Shown one piece after another: positions 42,761 through 54,549 of a DNA stretch of 64,000 nucleotides; position 1 is the first letter of the stretch; the number at the start of each line of letters is the position of its first letter. The notes under the pieces are model-generated. The model saw nothing but the letters and a program-made list of their open reading frames with translations. It ran no database searches and was not told the DNA's origin. Source of the DNA: Stenocarpella maydis. Lineage: Eukaryota; Ascomycota; Sordariomycetes; Diaporthales; Diaporthaceae. Location: NCBI GenBank assembly GCA_002270565.1, contig NQMI01000176.1:1-64000 (forward strand), in the 5' to 3' direction. The translations under genes were made by a program, and so were the position numbers.

Positions 42761-44059
42761 TCAGTACCTGAAAAAGACAACCCCAGCTCTTTCGAGCTCA
42801 CAATTCTTCTTGGATGTCTCACGGATGGCATCGGGCACATTGAGTACAGTGCCAAGCATCGACCTCAGGGCGGCCTCCATGATTTCCTGCCATTCTGGAT
42901 TTTCCCTGGCCGTCTTCTCGTCGATGATCGTCTCGACGAAGGCCAGAAGTTCGTTTATGTGTACTGCAATGTCGTACTTGGTCTTTTTCTCGAGCATGCG
43001 TGCGATTGTCCAAGGACTCCAGGCCAGGATGGGCGACTGGTCCCTAACGGGAAGCACAATGGCAGGGACATGGGTGAACAGGTGAAAGGTCAGCTTCGCC
43101 TCGTTGGGGATCCTCGAATGCGACCACGCGGACTGCGAGGTAATGTAACGGTATGGCGAGATGCCTGCGATGAAGATGGCGACGCGCCTAAATCTTTGGT
43201 ATGCAGGCGCTGTTGGCTTAAAACTCTGGTCCTCCCAAGGACAACCAAGCGGCGACAGGATTGGCGTGTCTGCCTCGGTGAAGGAGCTCAAGAGTGCAGG
43301 AGCAATACTCGCATCCGCCGCCAGCCTCGGCCGTAACAGCTGCGCCATGGCAAAATCCTTGCTTCTTGGTATCTCGGGCTCCCTCCCGCTCGCGTACAGA
43401 TAGGGACAGAACCAGCCCTTGGCGCAGCCCATCCAGTCATCCGTGCTCCTTACTCCTTGGAACACCAGCTCGGCGCTCTCGCCGATGAGCTTGTGCCTGA
43501 TTTTCAGCATGATACTATTGACGCCAATCCTGCGTACGACGTCAACTCTCCTGCCGTATTTACCCGTGATCTTGGCCAAACCCTCGTCTACCCCCTGCTC
43601 GGCGGTCGTCTCGACGGCCTTTTCCATGATGGTGACAGCAGAGGCTCCGAGGGCGTCCAGACCAAAGTGCGCAACACCAGCGAGAGCGAGATCGCGCTTG
43701 CGGACATTGGGCAGGGTAAAAGGTGTGTTGTCACCCCACGGGGAGAGATAAAATGGGAGCCTGGCTGTAGACTCCATCGACTGCCAGGAAGCGCGGCCGA
43801 TCCTAGCAATCATCATGTTTCCGAAGAAACGGCTGGCAAAGCCACTTGTCTTCTCGTCTTGGTTGAGGTGGTCTTGGTTGAGTTCGGGGGATGCAAGCTG
43901 ATTTGACGAGACACCTTCAAGACTCATGTTTCCCATGGGCTCTGAGGGTTGCTGAAGCGGCGACCCAGGGATGGAGGTATCGCTCTGCTGGCGGCCTGGC
44001 TGTTCACGTTTGGGTGCGTCTGGGACGCCAAGTTGGGGCTGAGAACCGTGGGAAGCCAT
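42761..44059 (-). CDS. conserved hypothetical fungal protein
   Basis: Intronless gene of 432 residues from the ATG at 44059, which sits in a strong ACCATGG context. The frame stays open to 44248, but those extra residues look untranslated. The first 80 residues are Pro/Ser/Gln-rich and disordered. The body includes FFGNMMIARIGRASWQSMES, LPFYLSPWGDNTPFTLPNVR, GVAHFGLDALGASAVTIMEK and YRYITSQSAWSHSRIPNEAK. A C-terminal helical part has EIMEAALRSMLGTVLNVPDA. I see no catalytic motif or transmembrane segment I would trust, and I do not recognise a family. It is divergent from DPH2, so both may share regulatory sequence. Confidence 0.75.
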   Translation of the reverse strand: MASHGSQPQLGVPDAPKREQPGRQQSDTSIPGSPLQQPSEPMGNMSLEGVSSNQLASPELNQDHLNQDEKTSGFASRFFGNMMIARIGRASWQSMESTARLPFYLSPWGDNTPFTLPNVRKRDLALAGVAHFGLDALGASAVTIMEKAVETTAEQGVDEGLAKITGKYGRRVDVVRRIGVNSIMLKIRHKLIGESAELVFQGVRSTDDWMGCAKGWFCPYLYASGREPEIPRSKDFAMAQLLRPRLAADASIAPALLSSFTEADTPILSPLGCPWEDQSFKPTAPAYQRFRRVAIFIAGISPYRYITSQSAWSHSRIPNEAKLTFHLFTHVPAIVLPVRDQSPILAWSPWTIARMLEKKTKYDIAVHINELLAFVETIIDEKTARENPEWQEIMEAALRSMLGTVLNVPDAIRETSKKNCELERAGVVFFRY

Positions 44060-44730
44060 GGTGCCTGCTGCTGTGGACCGTCCTGAAGAAGCTGGATAAT
44101 GAATGAATGAGCAGCGCCTGGCCGAGGAGTAGGTACTGGTTGAAGCTGTTGCGAAGACCTGGAGCTGATTCCCGGGTAGCTTGGGTGAAGAGGCCAAGCC
44201 GGTCGCTGGCAAGTGAAGCACAACGCTTGGTTGAAGAAACGTGGACAACGACCGGGGTTCACAACATGTTATCTCACTGGCGGGGGAAGCTAGTATTATC
44301 TGTCAATCAAGCAATTCACTGTCTCGGTTTATTCCCAAAGTGGAGTGGCCTCGACAACTAATGTTTCCGACGTGAGGCAGAATTAGGTGCCTCCCTGCTC
44401 CGTCAGCAGGCCTTCTATCTATTCAGAATTCCTCCGCTTCTCTTGGTAGGGCTGAGAGCTAAGCTTTCCGGGAGTCGGGAGGCCTGGACTTGCCCTCGGT
44501 TCAGGTAGGAAGGCCCTGTGATCTCTACCGTACATAGTAGGCCCACGCTGCCAAGGCCACCTCTCGCCACCAACAGCGCCGCCACCGATTACGCTGTAAA
44601 TTTTCTGACCCCGCCCCCACCTTTACTGACTGACTGACGCAGCATCGTTTACCAACAGCAGAGCCTCAACCACGGGCCCGTCGACCAGCTGCCGGAAGAG
44701 ACAACACCCACCCCGTGGCTCTCACACAGC
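44060..44730. promoter_or_regulatory. shared upstream region of the hypothetical gene (minus) and DPH2 (plus)
   Basis: The 671 bases between the divergent starts must carry both promoters. No clear TATA box; a TGACTGACTGACG tandem lies at 44626-44638. Confidence 0.45.
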
Positions 44731-46395
44731 ATGGCCAACGAACTCAAGGCAGCTCCGGTTCTCTCGACCCCGGAAGACCACCTGTTCGAGTACCAGGAAC
44801 CACCAGCAGACCCCAAGGGCCTCAGGTCTGACGACGAGCTCCGACATACGTATGAAGTCGCACGAGTTGCCCAACAAGTTCGACATGGAGGCCACAAGCG
44901 GATTGCCCTCCAATTCCCAGACAATATGCTAAGCGATGCCCCAAAGGTCGTGACACTGTTGCAGGAGGAACTGAACCGCACACCACAAACTGAAGAAAAG
45001 GACGGCGACGCTGACGGGCAGACCGCGGTCGACCGAGGTCAGCACCAGGAAAAGATATACATCCTAGCAGACACCTCTTACAGCTCCTGCTGCGTCGACG
45101 AGATAGCTGCAGAGCACATCGATGCGCACGTCGTCGTCCACTTTGGCCGCTCCTGCCTGTCACCGACATCAAGGCTGCCGGTCATCTACGTTTTCACCAA
45201 GCATGTCCTCGACCTCGATGAAGCCCTGCAGTCCCTTGAGTCCGAGTTCCCAGAAAAGGACTCCAAGATTGTCCTCATGGCCGACGTGACCTACCAGGAC
45301 CATGTGCCACAGTTATATCGGCGTGCCCGGGAACGAGGTTACAAAGAATTGCTCTCTACCAGGATAAAACACGACCCCTTGGGAAGCATACCGAACCGGA
45401 TCATAGTAGATTCTGACGACAATCAAGTCGTTGTTGATGAGAAAGACGGCATCGACCTGAGGCAGTACTCCATATTTCACGTCTCATCACCGCCGACTGC
45501 CCTGCTCTTGGCCCTCTCCTCCCGCGTAGCCTCTCTCCACATCTATGCAACACCCGGCTCTCCATCCTCATATTACTCTCCTGCTCGTACGACCCGCGCC
45601 CTCCTCGGCCGCCGATACGCAAAGCTGCTCAACCTTACCACCGCCGGGATAATAGGTATCCTGGTGAACACACTATCAGTGGCCAACTACCTGTCGTCCA
45701 TCGATGCGATACGGAAACAGATCGCCGCCGCGGGGAAGAAGAGCTACACCGTTGTTGTCGGGAAGCTCAACTCGGCCAAGCTGGCTAACTTTGCCGAGAT
45801 GGACGGCTGGGTGGTCGTCGGGTGCTGGGAGAGCAGCCTCGTGGAGGAGGACGCGGGCTTCTACAGGCCAGTCCTGACGCCCTTCGAGCTCGAGGTGGCG
45901 CTCATGCCAGACGAGGAGAGGGTCTGGGGACTCAGCTGGTGGGGCGGCATTGAAAGCGTGAAGGCTGTTGAAGACAAGCCCGAGGGCACCGGGAGAGGTG
46001 AGACTGGTGACAATGTCACCGGTGGCGTGGACGAGGACGAGGACGAGGACGACGCGCCTGTGTTCCACCTTCGAACGGGAAAGCTTGTTTCGAATGCTCG
46101 GCCTATGCGCGTCGCGGCTCGCGCGGCTCGACAAGCTGAGAAAGAAACCGAGAATGAGACGGGAGATGGCACCACAGCAACTGTCAAGCAATCAAGTGCG
46201 CTGGCGGTGCGGGCCAAGTCGGAACTGGCAACTATCAACGGCGTATTTAGCCCCGGAGCCGAATACCTGCGATCGCAGAGGACGTGGCAAGGACTGGGCA
46301 CCGACTTCGAAGAAGAGAAGAGCGCTCCCATCGAGGAAGGACGGAGCGGCGTTGCCAGGGGGTACACGGTTGGTCAGGACGACGGAAGAAGATGA
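44731..46395 (+). CDS. DPH2: diphthamide biosynthesis protein 2
   Basis: Cytosolic, single exon, 554 residues (yeast Dph2 is 534). With Dph1 it forms the [4Fe-4S] radical-SAM-type complex that transfers a 3-amino-3-carboxypropyl group from SAM to a histidine of elongation factor 2, the first step to diphthamide. Features: [20 protein letters not shown], then [20 protein letters not shown] with C120 and C121, [20 protein letters not shown] with C142, and [12 protein letters not shown] with C365, matching the Cys pattern of Dph2. The tail [13 protein letters not shown] and [12 protein letters not shown] is typical of Dph2. An acidic, disordered insertion precedes it (about residues 410-440). 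It converges on the sugar porter, with 184 bases between the stops. Confidence 0.95.
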   Translation: MANELKAAPVLSTPEDHLFEYQEPPADPKGLRSDDELRHTYEVARVAQQVRHGGHKRIALQFPDNMLSDAPKVVTLLQEELNRTPQTEEKDGDADGQTAVDRGQHQEKIYILADTSYSSCCVDEIAAEHIDAHVVVHFGRSCLSPTSRLPVIYVFTKHVLDLDEALQSLESEFPEKDSKIVLMADVTYQDHVPQLYRRARERGYKELLSTRIKHDPLGSIPNRIIVDSDDNQVVVDEKDGIDLRQYSIFHVSSPPTALLLALSSRVASLHIYATPGSPSSYYSPARTTRALLGRRYAKLLNLTTAGIIGILVNTLSVANYLSSIDAIRKQIAAAGKKSYTVVVGKLNSAKLANFAEMDGWVVVGCWESSLVEEDAGFYRPVLTPFELEVALMPDEERVWGLSWWGGIESVKAVEDKPEGTGRGETGDNVTGGVDEDEDEDDAPVFHLRTGKLVSNARPMRVAARAARQAEKETENETGDGTTATVKQSSALAVRAKSELATINGVFSPGAEYLRSQRTWQGLGTDFEEEKSAPIEEGRSGVARGYTVGQDDGRR

Positions 46396-46579
46396 CGACG
46401 GAGACTCGTGTGGAAGCACACCCGTTATCGGCAATCAACATACAGCAGTATCGAAGTGGAGCAGCTCTAGTCATCTCTTTTGAATACGGATACCAGAAGC
46501 TAGCAACTCTGGAAGCAACGCGTCGCCTGCTTCATCATCAGGAAACACCCGTAAATCTTTTATTAATTCCCTATCCAGA

Positions 46580-48480
46580 TCACTGTCTCTCGATCTCTGA
46601 CTGCTCGGTCACGGGGTGCGGTTTATCATCAGCTCGCGACGTGCTAGTGCCATCGAGAGAAGGAGTCTTGTGGTCGGTGACGCCAAAGAGCTCGTCCATG
46701 GCCTCCAGCGACAGACCCTTGGTCTCGGGCACAAAGAACCAAACGAAGAAGAACATGGAGAAGCAGAAGCTGCCGAAGATGAGATATGTGCTGTTCGCGA
46801 ACCAGTCAGGGATATACTCTCAGAAGCCTGCGGTCTGGAAGAGGAATGCCTTACCCATAACCGTGTTCACCGACAGTCACGAGCATGGTCGGCACCGCCC
46901 TAGCGACGACAAAGTTGAAGAGCCACTGGGTCGCCGCAGCGTATGAGACATTCATGGATCGGAGTCGGGCCGTCGGGATCTCGGAGGCGTAGATCCAGCA
47001 TGCTGGGCCCCAGCCGAACTGGAAGAACCTGCGTCATGGTGATTAGCATGTTGCTGCTGTGCAACGTTCCTGGTCACAAGAGTCGGCGGAGGGCGGCTAC
47101 TTACATGGCGAAGACGAAGATGCAGACCAGCGCAACGTATCCAGCAGGGGGCACGGCCGCGCCATCGACCGGTGGCGAGATCCGGACGTACAGGCCGATG
47201 TAGAACATGCAGACGCCCTGTGCGACGGAGCTCATCAGCAGCGATCGCCTGCGCCCGAAGGAGTCGGCCAGGAACAGCAAGAAGCAGATGCAGCTGAGAA
47301 CCTTGACGATGCCGTAGATACCGGTGCTGAAGAGACTGGTCGACGTGCCCGTGATGCCTAGGTTCTTGAAGATGGTCGGGGCGTAGGTGTTGATGGCGTT
47401 GGTGCCCGTCATCTGCTGGCAGATCATTAGGCCGATGCTGATGAGAACGCGGTTTCTTTGTGCAGCGTTGAGTCAGCTTTTAGCGGAGCAAGAAGTGTCA
47501 TTCGAACACAGCGGGGAGCAAGCCACACTATGGCCGTGGCTTTTGAGACATAAGCTCGGGGGGTACGGGTTGTGGTGATTCTCAAACAGGTAAAGAAGGG
47601 CTCTGAAAGCTAACCTGTTCCCCTTGACTGTCCACATCTCCTTGTGCAGGTTTGAGGCTTTGGCGTTCCCCATGAGCCGGCGTTCGGTCTCGAGCTGCTC
47701 GACGATCTCGGTAAACTCGTCCACGAGGTAGGGGTGCGTGGGGGACAGATTTCGGAGGCGCGCCAGCACGTTCTTGCTCTCCTCCCAGCGGTCCTGACGG
47801 GCGAGCCAGCGGGGCGACTCGTTGCAGAGCAGCATGCAGAAGCATAGCAGCAGGGCGGGGAGAGCCTGGATCGCTAGAGGGAAGATGTACATGACCCTGC
47901 CCGACATATTGATGTTGGCCGAGTAGTTGATCCAGAAGGCGAGCATACCGCCCGTAACGATGAAGAGCTGATACATGCCCGTCAAAAGGCCTCGGATAGC
48001 ACGCGGCGCGTTCTCGCTCACGTACAGCGGGTTGATGGCCGAGGCGGCACCAACTCCCAAGCCGGCGATGAACCGTCCGACGTACATGGCCGCCAGGTGG
48101 CCGCTCGCAGCGGCTTGCATGACAACACCGAGAAGCACGACGAAGGACAGGCCGACGAGGCACCACTTGCGACCGTACTTGTCAGTCACGGGGCTGGCGA
48201 TGAGGGCGCCTACGAAACAACCGGCTTGCAGGGTGGAGACGATGTTCGCGGACAGGTTGGCCGAGGCTGGACTCTTTGGGTCACCAAGGTGGTAATCCTT
48301 GATGAAGGGGTCCATCACGATGACACCGCCGATCACGGACGAATCCCAGCCGAAGGACATGGCGCCGAAGCAGGCCGAGAAGGCCAGGAGATATACGCGC
48401 CATCCATAGATCTCCGGCGGGTCATGGGCCATGGCCTCATTCTTGACGATCTTTTGCAGTATCCTGACTCCGACGGTCAT
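46580..48480 (-). CDS. MFS sugar transporter family (quinate/hexose porter-like)
   Basis: Predicted 12-helix plasma-membrane sugar:H+ symporter of 533 residues. Exons (minus) are 48480-47615, 47455-47105, 47028-46855 and 46790-46580; phases agree and the total is 1602 nt. Landmarks: [112 protein letters not shown], then [16 protein letters not shown] near the end. The '[13 protein letters not shown]' start is common in fungal quinate-permease-like members. An ATG at 48501 is an alternative start. The substrate could be quinate or a hexose or pentose. Confidence 0.92.
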
Positions 48481-50307
48481 TTTGGCGGCAGTGGGCGGCA
48501 AGCTGCCGCTCGGTCTAAGTGGAGGTTGCGTCTATATGACCGAGGTGAGGGGCTGGGTATACGTCTGTCGACACGATATATGAGCAAAGAAAACTCGAAC
48601 GGGACCCAATCTCTTTCTCGCGACGCGACGATAACGGATATGAGAGATTGCGATGACAGGAAGTCGGGTTTCGAGAGGCACGGTCAAAAGTGAGGAGCAT
48701 GCAGCCGGAAAATCGTGGTCTCATATATCCACGCGCGCGAGGGTGAAGGTGCCTAGCTCGCTTCGGTGAATAAGACATCTCGCCTGCATTGGATACCACC
48801 CTGGGCCCTGGCTACCCCACGATGCAGCCGGATGAATTGGGCGCTCCAGTGCTTACATAGGTGCTACGTTGGTCCCAGGGTACGGCCCAGCCAACATCCC
48901 CCACACTCCCCCAGCACGCCGCCATCCGAGGGCCGTTGGGGGGAGGGGCGCGGCAGAGCCTTCATCCTCAGGCTCACCTGCAAAAAAGCCTGTCCTCTTT
49001 CCAAGACGGCTGGGTGATTTCCCACCAAGGAGCTCGAGTGCTACCCCAGTTGAGATGCCCAGATCGGGGCAAGTCTTGAGCCACCTCGGCGTTGTTGGAC
49101 GAGCCGGAGGTTTGGACCAGAGCCACGCGTTCCCGTAGAGGACGAGGAGGATCGAGGAGGCGCAAAGAATACCAAGAGGAACCTTGGTGATAGCCAGGTC
49201 CAACCGGAAACCACGCGTAGCCTAACTGAGCGCGCTTCTGTGATCAGATGGTACGGTGTCCGGGGTTGCGGTGATCAGCCATGCTGATTCCTGCTGTCCT
49301 CCTCGGCGGTCTGCACTACTCTTGGCAGCATTGCGGGACAGGGACGCCAGCTCACGATCAAAATGTCCATAGAACCTACTGGCGTGCCAATCAGGGGGAC
49401 TTTAGCCGGAAGGTTGTCAGTAAGCATCCAGGCATCCTGGCGGGGTCCAGAAACTTGGCAGACATGGACCCCTGGCCTCCGCACGTTCTCATTCTCCAAT
49501 CCGGGGCAGATCTGGGGAAGTGGATAGTCCCCCGAGATCTCTCACCATATTGATCCTCTCGGTTTCTTTTTGGTTTTTCTTCGCCAGTCCTTTTGTGTCG
49601 GAAAAGGGGCCGGGAAAGTCGAAGACAAATAGAAGGTGGTGACAACGAGGACAAGGCCGTCCCGGGGGAGAATTGGTTTTTTTTTTCCTGCGTCTTACTG
49701 ATTGCCTTTCTCAACGCTGCTACCCTGAAGGTTCACGCGGAGCTGGGGGCGATTCTGGTCCTTCTCGTTCAGACTTTTGGGTCGGTCCCAAAACATTGGT
49801 TCGCCCTCGGTCGTTATTGTCCCAGCGTCTGTCAGCCAGTCGGGTTTCTGGGGCTACAGCAAAGTGAGCAAAACTGCTACGATCAAGATTGCCGTTACAG
49901 CGTCTTGACAAATCAACAGCCCGCCAGTCTTCACGTCGTGGAGTTTATGGATTTGCGTCACTTCGATATCAGGGAGTCTGGAAGTTCTTATATGCCAAGG
50001 CACCCAGGGCCTATCCAGTCTGACGGCGATTTATTTCTCCACGAATGACCATCGATGCCGTCCGCCTGGGTACCACTGTCCTACACAGTCTGAAGAAGAG
50101 CCGCCGAGTGCCAACGCGGGAGCTCAGGCTTCGGCGACAATTGGCTCTCGCCCCGTGTGGGCCTTCTCCTGACCGACCAGCTCGACTAAGGATCCCTGTC
50201 GCCAGAGATCCTCCCATATTGTGCACCTCGTGCACGCGTGGGAAACCATTGGCTTGGCGGCACTCTCTGTATGCCTTCGCTGTTCAGCCCCTCAGGCGTC
50301 GCGAACC
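48481..50307. other. intergenic, no supported gene
   Basis: The 5' side of the sugar porter and the 5' side of the BNR_4-like gene lie here. Short ORFs overlap on both strands. No repeat or RNA gene found. Confidence 0.45.
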
Positions 50308-51772
50308 ATGCTGCCGGATCCAGAAGTGACTGTATTGGGGGTTGATCCGGCCCATCGGAAGCATCCCATTAACGGATATGCGTTCCAGCAGGATGCTATC
50401 ACCTCATTCAACGGCTGGCAGTATGCGGTCTTCTACAGCGCCTTGAGGCCCGACTCAGCCCCGGAGCCTCTCTTTGTGCATCTCGCTAGGAGACGGCTCC
50501 CATCAGGACCATGGCAGACCATTGTTTTTCAAGATTACCCACAGACTACGGACGATGGCCACAACACCGTCCAGATTGGGATCTGTCCTGGAGATGGGAC
50601 GATCCACCTCTCTTACGATCACCACTGTGATGCGTAAGTCTCACGGTATCTCACAGCATGGCCCTTCATCGTGTATTGTCTGATACCCAATATGTAGCTT
50701 ACGGTACCGCTACTCGATCCGCGGTCTCGCTCAAGATCCGGCCGCCTTCACTTGGTCCTCGTCACTCTTCACCCCAACCCTAGACTACCTGCCCGGCCTC
50801 CCCAGCACCCACGGGCACTTCGGCTACGTGACCTACCCCCGCCTCGGTGCTCTAGAGGATGGCACCCTGTTCATATCGCTCCGCGACGGCAAGGCCGGTC
50901 TCGGCTCGGACCACCTGTACCTGTACCGCTCCTCCACCGGCTTCTGGGAGTTCGTGGGCACGCCCTTGACGGGGGTGGAGAGCAACCCTTACGTCCACGG
51001 CTGGGACTTCAGGGACGGGACGCTGCATGTGACGTGGGTATACCGGGGCTTCGTCCCCTACGAGGGCTGGGACGACCCCGCGGATATTAAACACAAACAG
51101 CAGGCCGGGCCGAACGGGGCCGAGAATAATCACAACATCTGCTATGCTTACTCGGAGGATCTGGGGTACACGTGGAAGAATGGCAGCGGCAAGATGATAG
51201 CCGACCTGAAGAAAGGGGAGACGATCAATAACTCGTCCGAGGGGATCGTGGCATTCGATATCCCAAAAGGAAGTGGGCTGATGAACCAGGAGGCTCAGGC
51301 CGTGGACCAGGACGGCGGAGTGCACGTCTTGAACCGAGATACGTTGGACGGCATTAACGTGTGGAGGCACTATTACCGTGCCCCCGGTGGTAAGCCATCC
51401 TACCGCAAAGCGCCCGCGCACTTCTCCGTTCCAGCAAACAGTAGCTAACCATGTCTCACAGGATCCTGGACGTCGCGGGCCGTCCGTCCCATCGATAAGC
51501 CGAGGAGAGGCCGACTGGCAGTCACGACAGATGGCGACTTGCTTTTTATCCTGCCTCACACAGCCGCACAGGTTATGAGGATACTGAAAGCGACGAAATC
51601 TAGTGGGTACGCCGAGTACGAGGACGTGTGGGTTGGCAACGGCCTCTCAGGAGAGCCACTTATTGATGGCCCGAGGCTGGCGAGCGATAACGTCCTGTCG
51701 GTGCTTGTTGCCCGTCATGTGGAAGGTGGTGGGGACAAGAGAGACATGGTAGTATTGGACTTTGCGTTATGA
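50308..51772 (+). CDS. BNR-repeat (BNR_4-like) protein, possible polysaccharide-active enzyme
   Basis: Product of 442 residues. Exons are 50308-50633, 50698-51389 and 51462-51772; phases agree and the total is 1329 nt. It looks like a beta-propeller of the BNR_4 group: GYAFQQDAITSFNGWQYAVF, QTTDDGHNTVQIGICPGDGT with SYDHHCDALRYRYSIRG, YPRLGALEDGTLFISLRDGK, HNICYAYSEDLGYTWKNGSG, MNQEAQAVDQDGGVHVLNRD and WRHYYRAPGG. Members of this group include polysaccharide lyases and other carbohydrate-active enzymes; a conserved His-rich/Asp pattern (DGHNT, SYDHHCD) could be catalytic. No classical signal peptide follows ATG 50308. An in-frame ATG at 50221 adds 29 weakly hydrophobic residues. The substrate is unknown. 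Confidence 0.85.
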
Positions 51773-52908
51773 AATTCAATACTTGTTCCCCTCTCGCCCG
51801 ATAGAGATTTGGACTTTGACTGCTTTGTAGGGTCTACCATACAACACCATACCCAGTCGATGTTCACATTAGTGTTGGAGATCTGACATGTCTCGGTGAC
51901 TATAGCTAGTCCAGAACAAACCGTGGTAGCTCCGTATTCGAGATTGAACGGCAACTCGGGAATGTCAGCCCCATGGACGGAACACCTCCCAGGGCTCCCG
52001 TGAGACGACCTATTGATCATCATCATAAGAACAATGCCTAGGTATCACATCGCTTCTTAGTTAGACGTGGTCCCAGTGTGGACATAAGTACAGTCTAATC
52101 TCGCTCGCAAAAAGACCTCCTTCAAATCTAATTGCGATGGGAACTTTCCCCACAGGGATCTGATGCCCCTAATGACAGGGAAACTCGACTTTTGCATCCT
52201 GTCTGGGGATGATTTCGGGGATCCGTCTGGCTGCCTACCCACCTGTTCAGGCCCTCGGGTATTACACATGCCAGGTATCTTGTGATGCTCACCTCACACG
52301 TGTGAGCCCAATACGGCCGCACCGCCGGAACAGGCACCAGCTCGTGCTACTGAGCCATGTGGACAACTGCATTGTCACAGTGCGACAGTAAACGTCGTGG
52401 CACAGTTTCATGCAACGTCTCTGGGCGCGATGCGGTAGGGAGGTAAGACATGTCAACAGAACCGAGTAAGAATTGGCCATCCTGTGGCCAGTTGGCGCGA
52501 GAGTTGCTTTCATTGTCCCTCAGAGACAGCATCTAACAAAGTGGCATCGCACTGATGAGAGACCTCAGGTGAACCCATGAAGTGATTGACCAATCAATGT
52601 CCTGGTAATTATTGGAACGAAAAAGCCGTTTGGTGGGCAACCTACGGTATCTCGTACCTGGTATGGTTCTGAATACTGACTCCCAGAGCTGAAGGGGTCT
52701 AGCACCACGGCTTTGCAGCCAATGAGCGCGTCTAACGCATGCCGCTAGGCTTTACAATATGCTTATTTTTTTTTTTTTTTTTTATTGTTTTTGACGGATG
52801 GCGCCGCGATGCTCAGCCGTGAAACAAAAATGTTCTACATGGTGGTCCTCGAGAACCAGGTTGCCTGCCTCCCAAAGGAGCATGGCGTGACGGCGAGTTC
52901 CCCTGCAC
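51773..52908. other. intergenic between convergent genes, with an 18-19 base poly-T
   Basis: No gene is supported. A poly-T tract lies at about 52766-52783 and a CCTAGGTA motif at 52037. Confidence 0.45.
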
Positions 52909-54549
52909 TCAGAAGACAATCCGGATATTCCATCCCACAGCCAAGACCCGGGCCGAGGCATAGCACAGCAAGGCGACAGAGTACGACAGGCCAGAGAAGA
53001 GAATGAGCGCCAGCCAGCCGTTTGGCCCACCATCTCCGAGCAACGCACCTCCGATGGGCACGCTGCTGAGGGTCCCGAAACTGGCCAGGAAGTTTGCCGT
53101 TGATATGTAGCGCGCATAGTCCCTCGAGTCGCACAGCTGGCCCAGGCACACAGGAATCAGCCCCAGGTTGCTCCCGCTCGCAAAGCCAAAGATGACAGCA
53201 AAGGCGATGATTATGGACTGGGATTCTCCGGCTGGCAGCCAGAGCCCCAGCACACTCGCGCAGCATAGAGTTATGGTGATGATGATTATGTTGAAGCGGC
53301 CAAAGCAGTCTGCCATCAGCCCGGGGAGAAGCCGGCCGGCCACCGAGCCTGCGTTGAGGAGCGACAGCAGGGTGTAGGAATCCGTGGCGTTCTTGCCGTG
53401 GGCGGCGGCATAGGACACGATGAAGGTGATGGGGATGAAGAGGCCCCATTCCATGAAGAAGATGCCCGTAGCGGCCAGTGCGAACCTCTCGTCCCGGAAC
53501 ACTCGGAAGTCCGGGAGGACACTCGCTATCCGGGATCGCCAACCGTGGTGTTGCAGGGGGAAGCTGATGTGTTTCCTTGGGGGGAGCCGAGTCCTGATCC
53601 ACAGGTTCGAAGGCACTGCGACAGCCAGGAGGATGAAGCCGAGGACCCGGGTGCTCCATGCGAATCCGAGCCGCGGGAGTAGCTTCTGCAACATGATGGG
53701 GAACACTATGCCGCCGATGCCCCCAGCTGTGGTGGCAACCCCCGTCGCGAAGCCACGCCGTACATTGAAGAAGTGAGCAATGGTGCCATATGCCGGTGAG
53801 TTGAGGAGGGCACCGCCGACACCACCCATGACAGAGTAGGTGAGTAGGATCTGGTAGTATTCTGCTCACCATGTCAGTCTGGACCGGGGCCTGGCGGACA
53901 CCTTCCCCAGGCAAGGGGGCTGCTCACCTCTGCACAGCCCGAGCAGCACGAGGCTCAAGACGATGAGCAGACTCCCTAGGGCCACCAGCCACCGGGGGCC
54001 ATGGCGGTCGAAGACGGGGCCGACCTGGATGCCGACAAAGAAGACGCAAAACAGGTAGATGCTGAAGATCCAGCCGATCTGGGAGGGGCTGTGGGTGGCG
54101 AGCTGGTGCTCCGAGAAGTAGGACTCGAAGACGGCGGACGAGTTGATGATGCCGAAGGTGGACAGCATGGCGCTGAAAGAGCCGACGACGGCCAGCCAGG
54201 CGTGGAGGCCGCCCTCGGGGAAGGTCAGCGGCGAGGAGGTGGTGGACATGATGCGCGAGGCGACGCGCTCGGGCAGCGCCGAGGGGGCCCGACGGGCGCA
54301 TGCGCTGGTTGACGGCGAGGCGAGGGAGCAGGGGCTCAGGCCAAGGCCGTGCTCGCGCTCGCGCTCGTGGCCTCGGTCCCTGGAGACGTCGGCGTGGTGG
54401 TGGTCGCCATGGTGGCGCGAGTCGATCTTCTCCAGGTCCCCCGAGGCGGTGGGCGTGGACTCGCCATCGGTGGTGGCGGACGAGAAGGTGTGTCTACAAG
54501 AGTGGTTTTTTAAGCAGGTGTCCTCTGCATCGGGGGAGCCGAAGGTCAT
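52909..54549 (-). CDS. MFS monocarboxylate transporter-like (MCT) protein
   Basis: Predicted 12-helix membrane porter of 524 residues. Exons (minus) are 54549-53928 and 53861-52909 across a 66-base intron; phases agree and the total is 1575 nt. The first 110 residues are His/Asp/Ser-rich and cytosolic. Then comes the family start FPEGGLHAWLAVVGSFSAML, with FGIINSSAVFESYFSEHQLA and QIGWIFSIYLFCVFFVGIQV, GPVFDRHGPRWLVALG, the helix GGVGGALLNSPAYGTIAHFF, NVRRGFATGVATTAGGIGGI and GSVAGRLLPGLMADCFGRFN. These are hallmarks of fungal MCT/riboflavin-type porters (MCH family). Fungal members carry varied cargo, so lactate or pyruvate transport should not be assumed. Confidence 0.92.
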
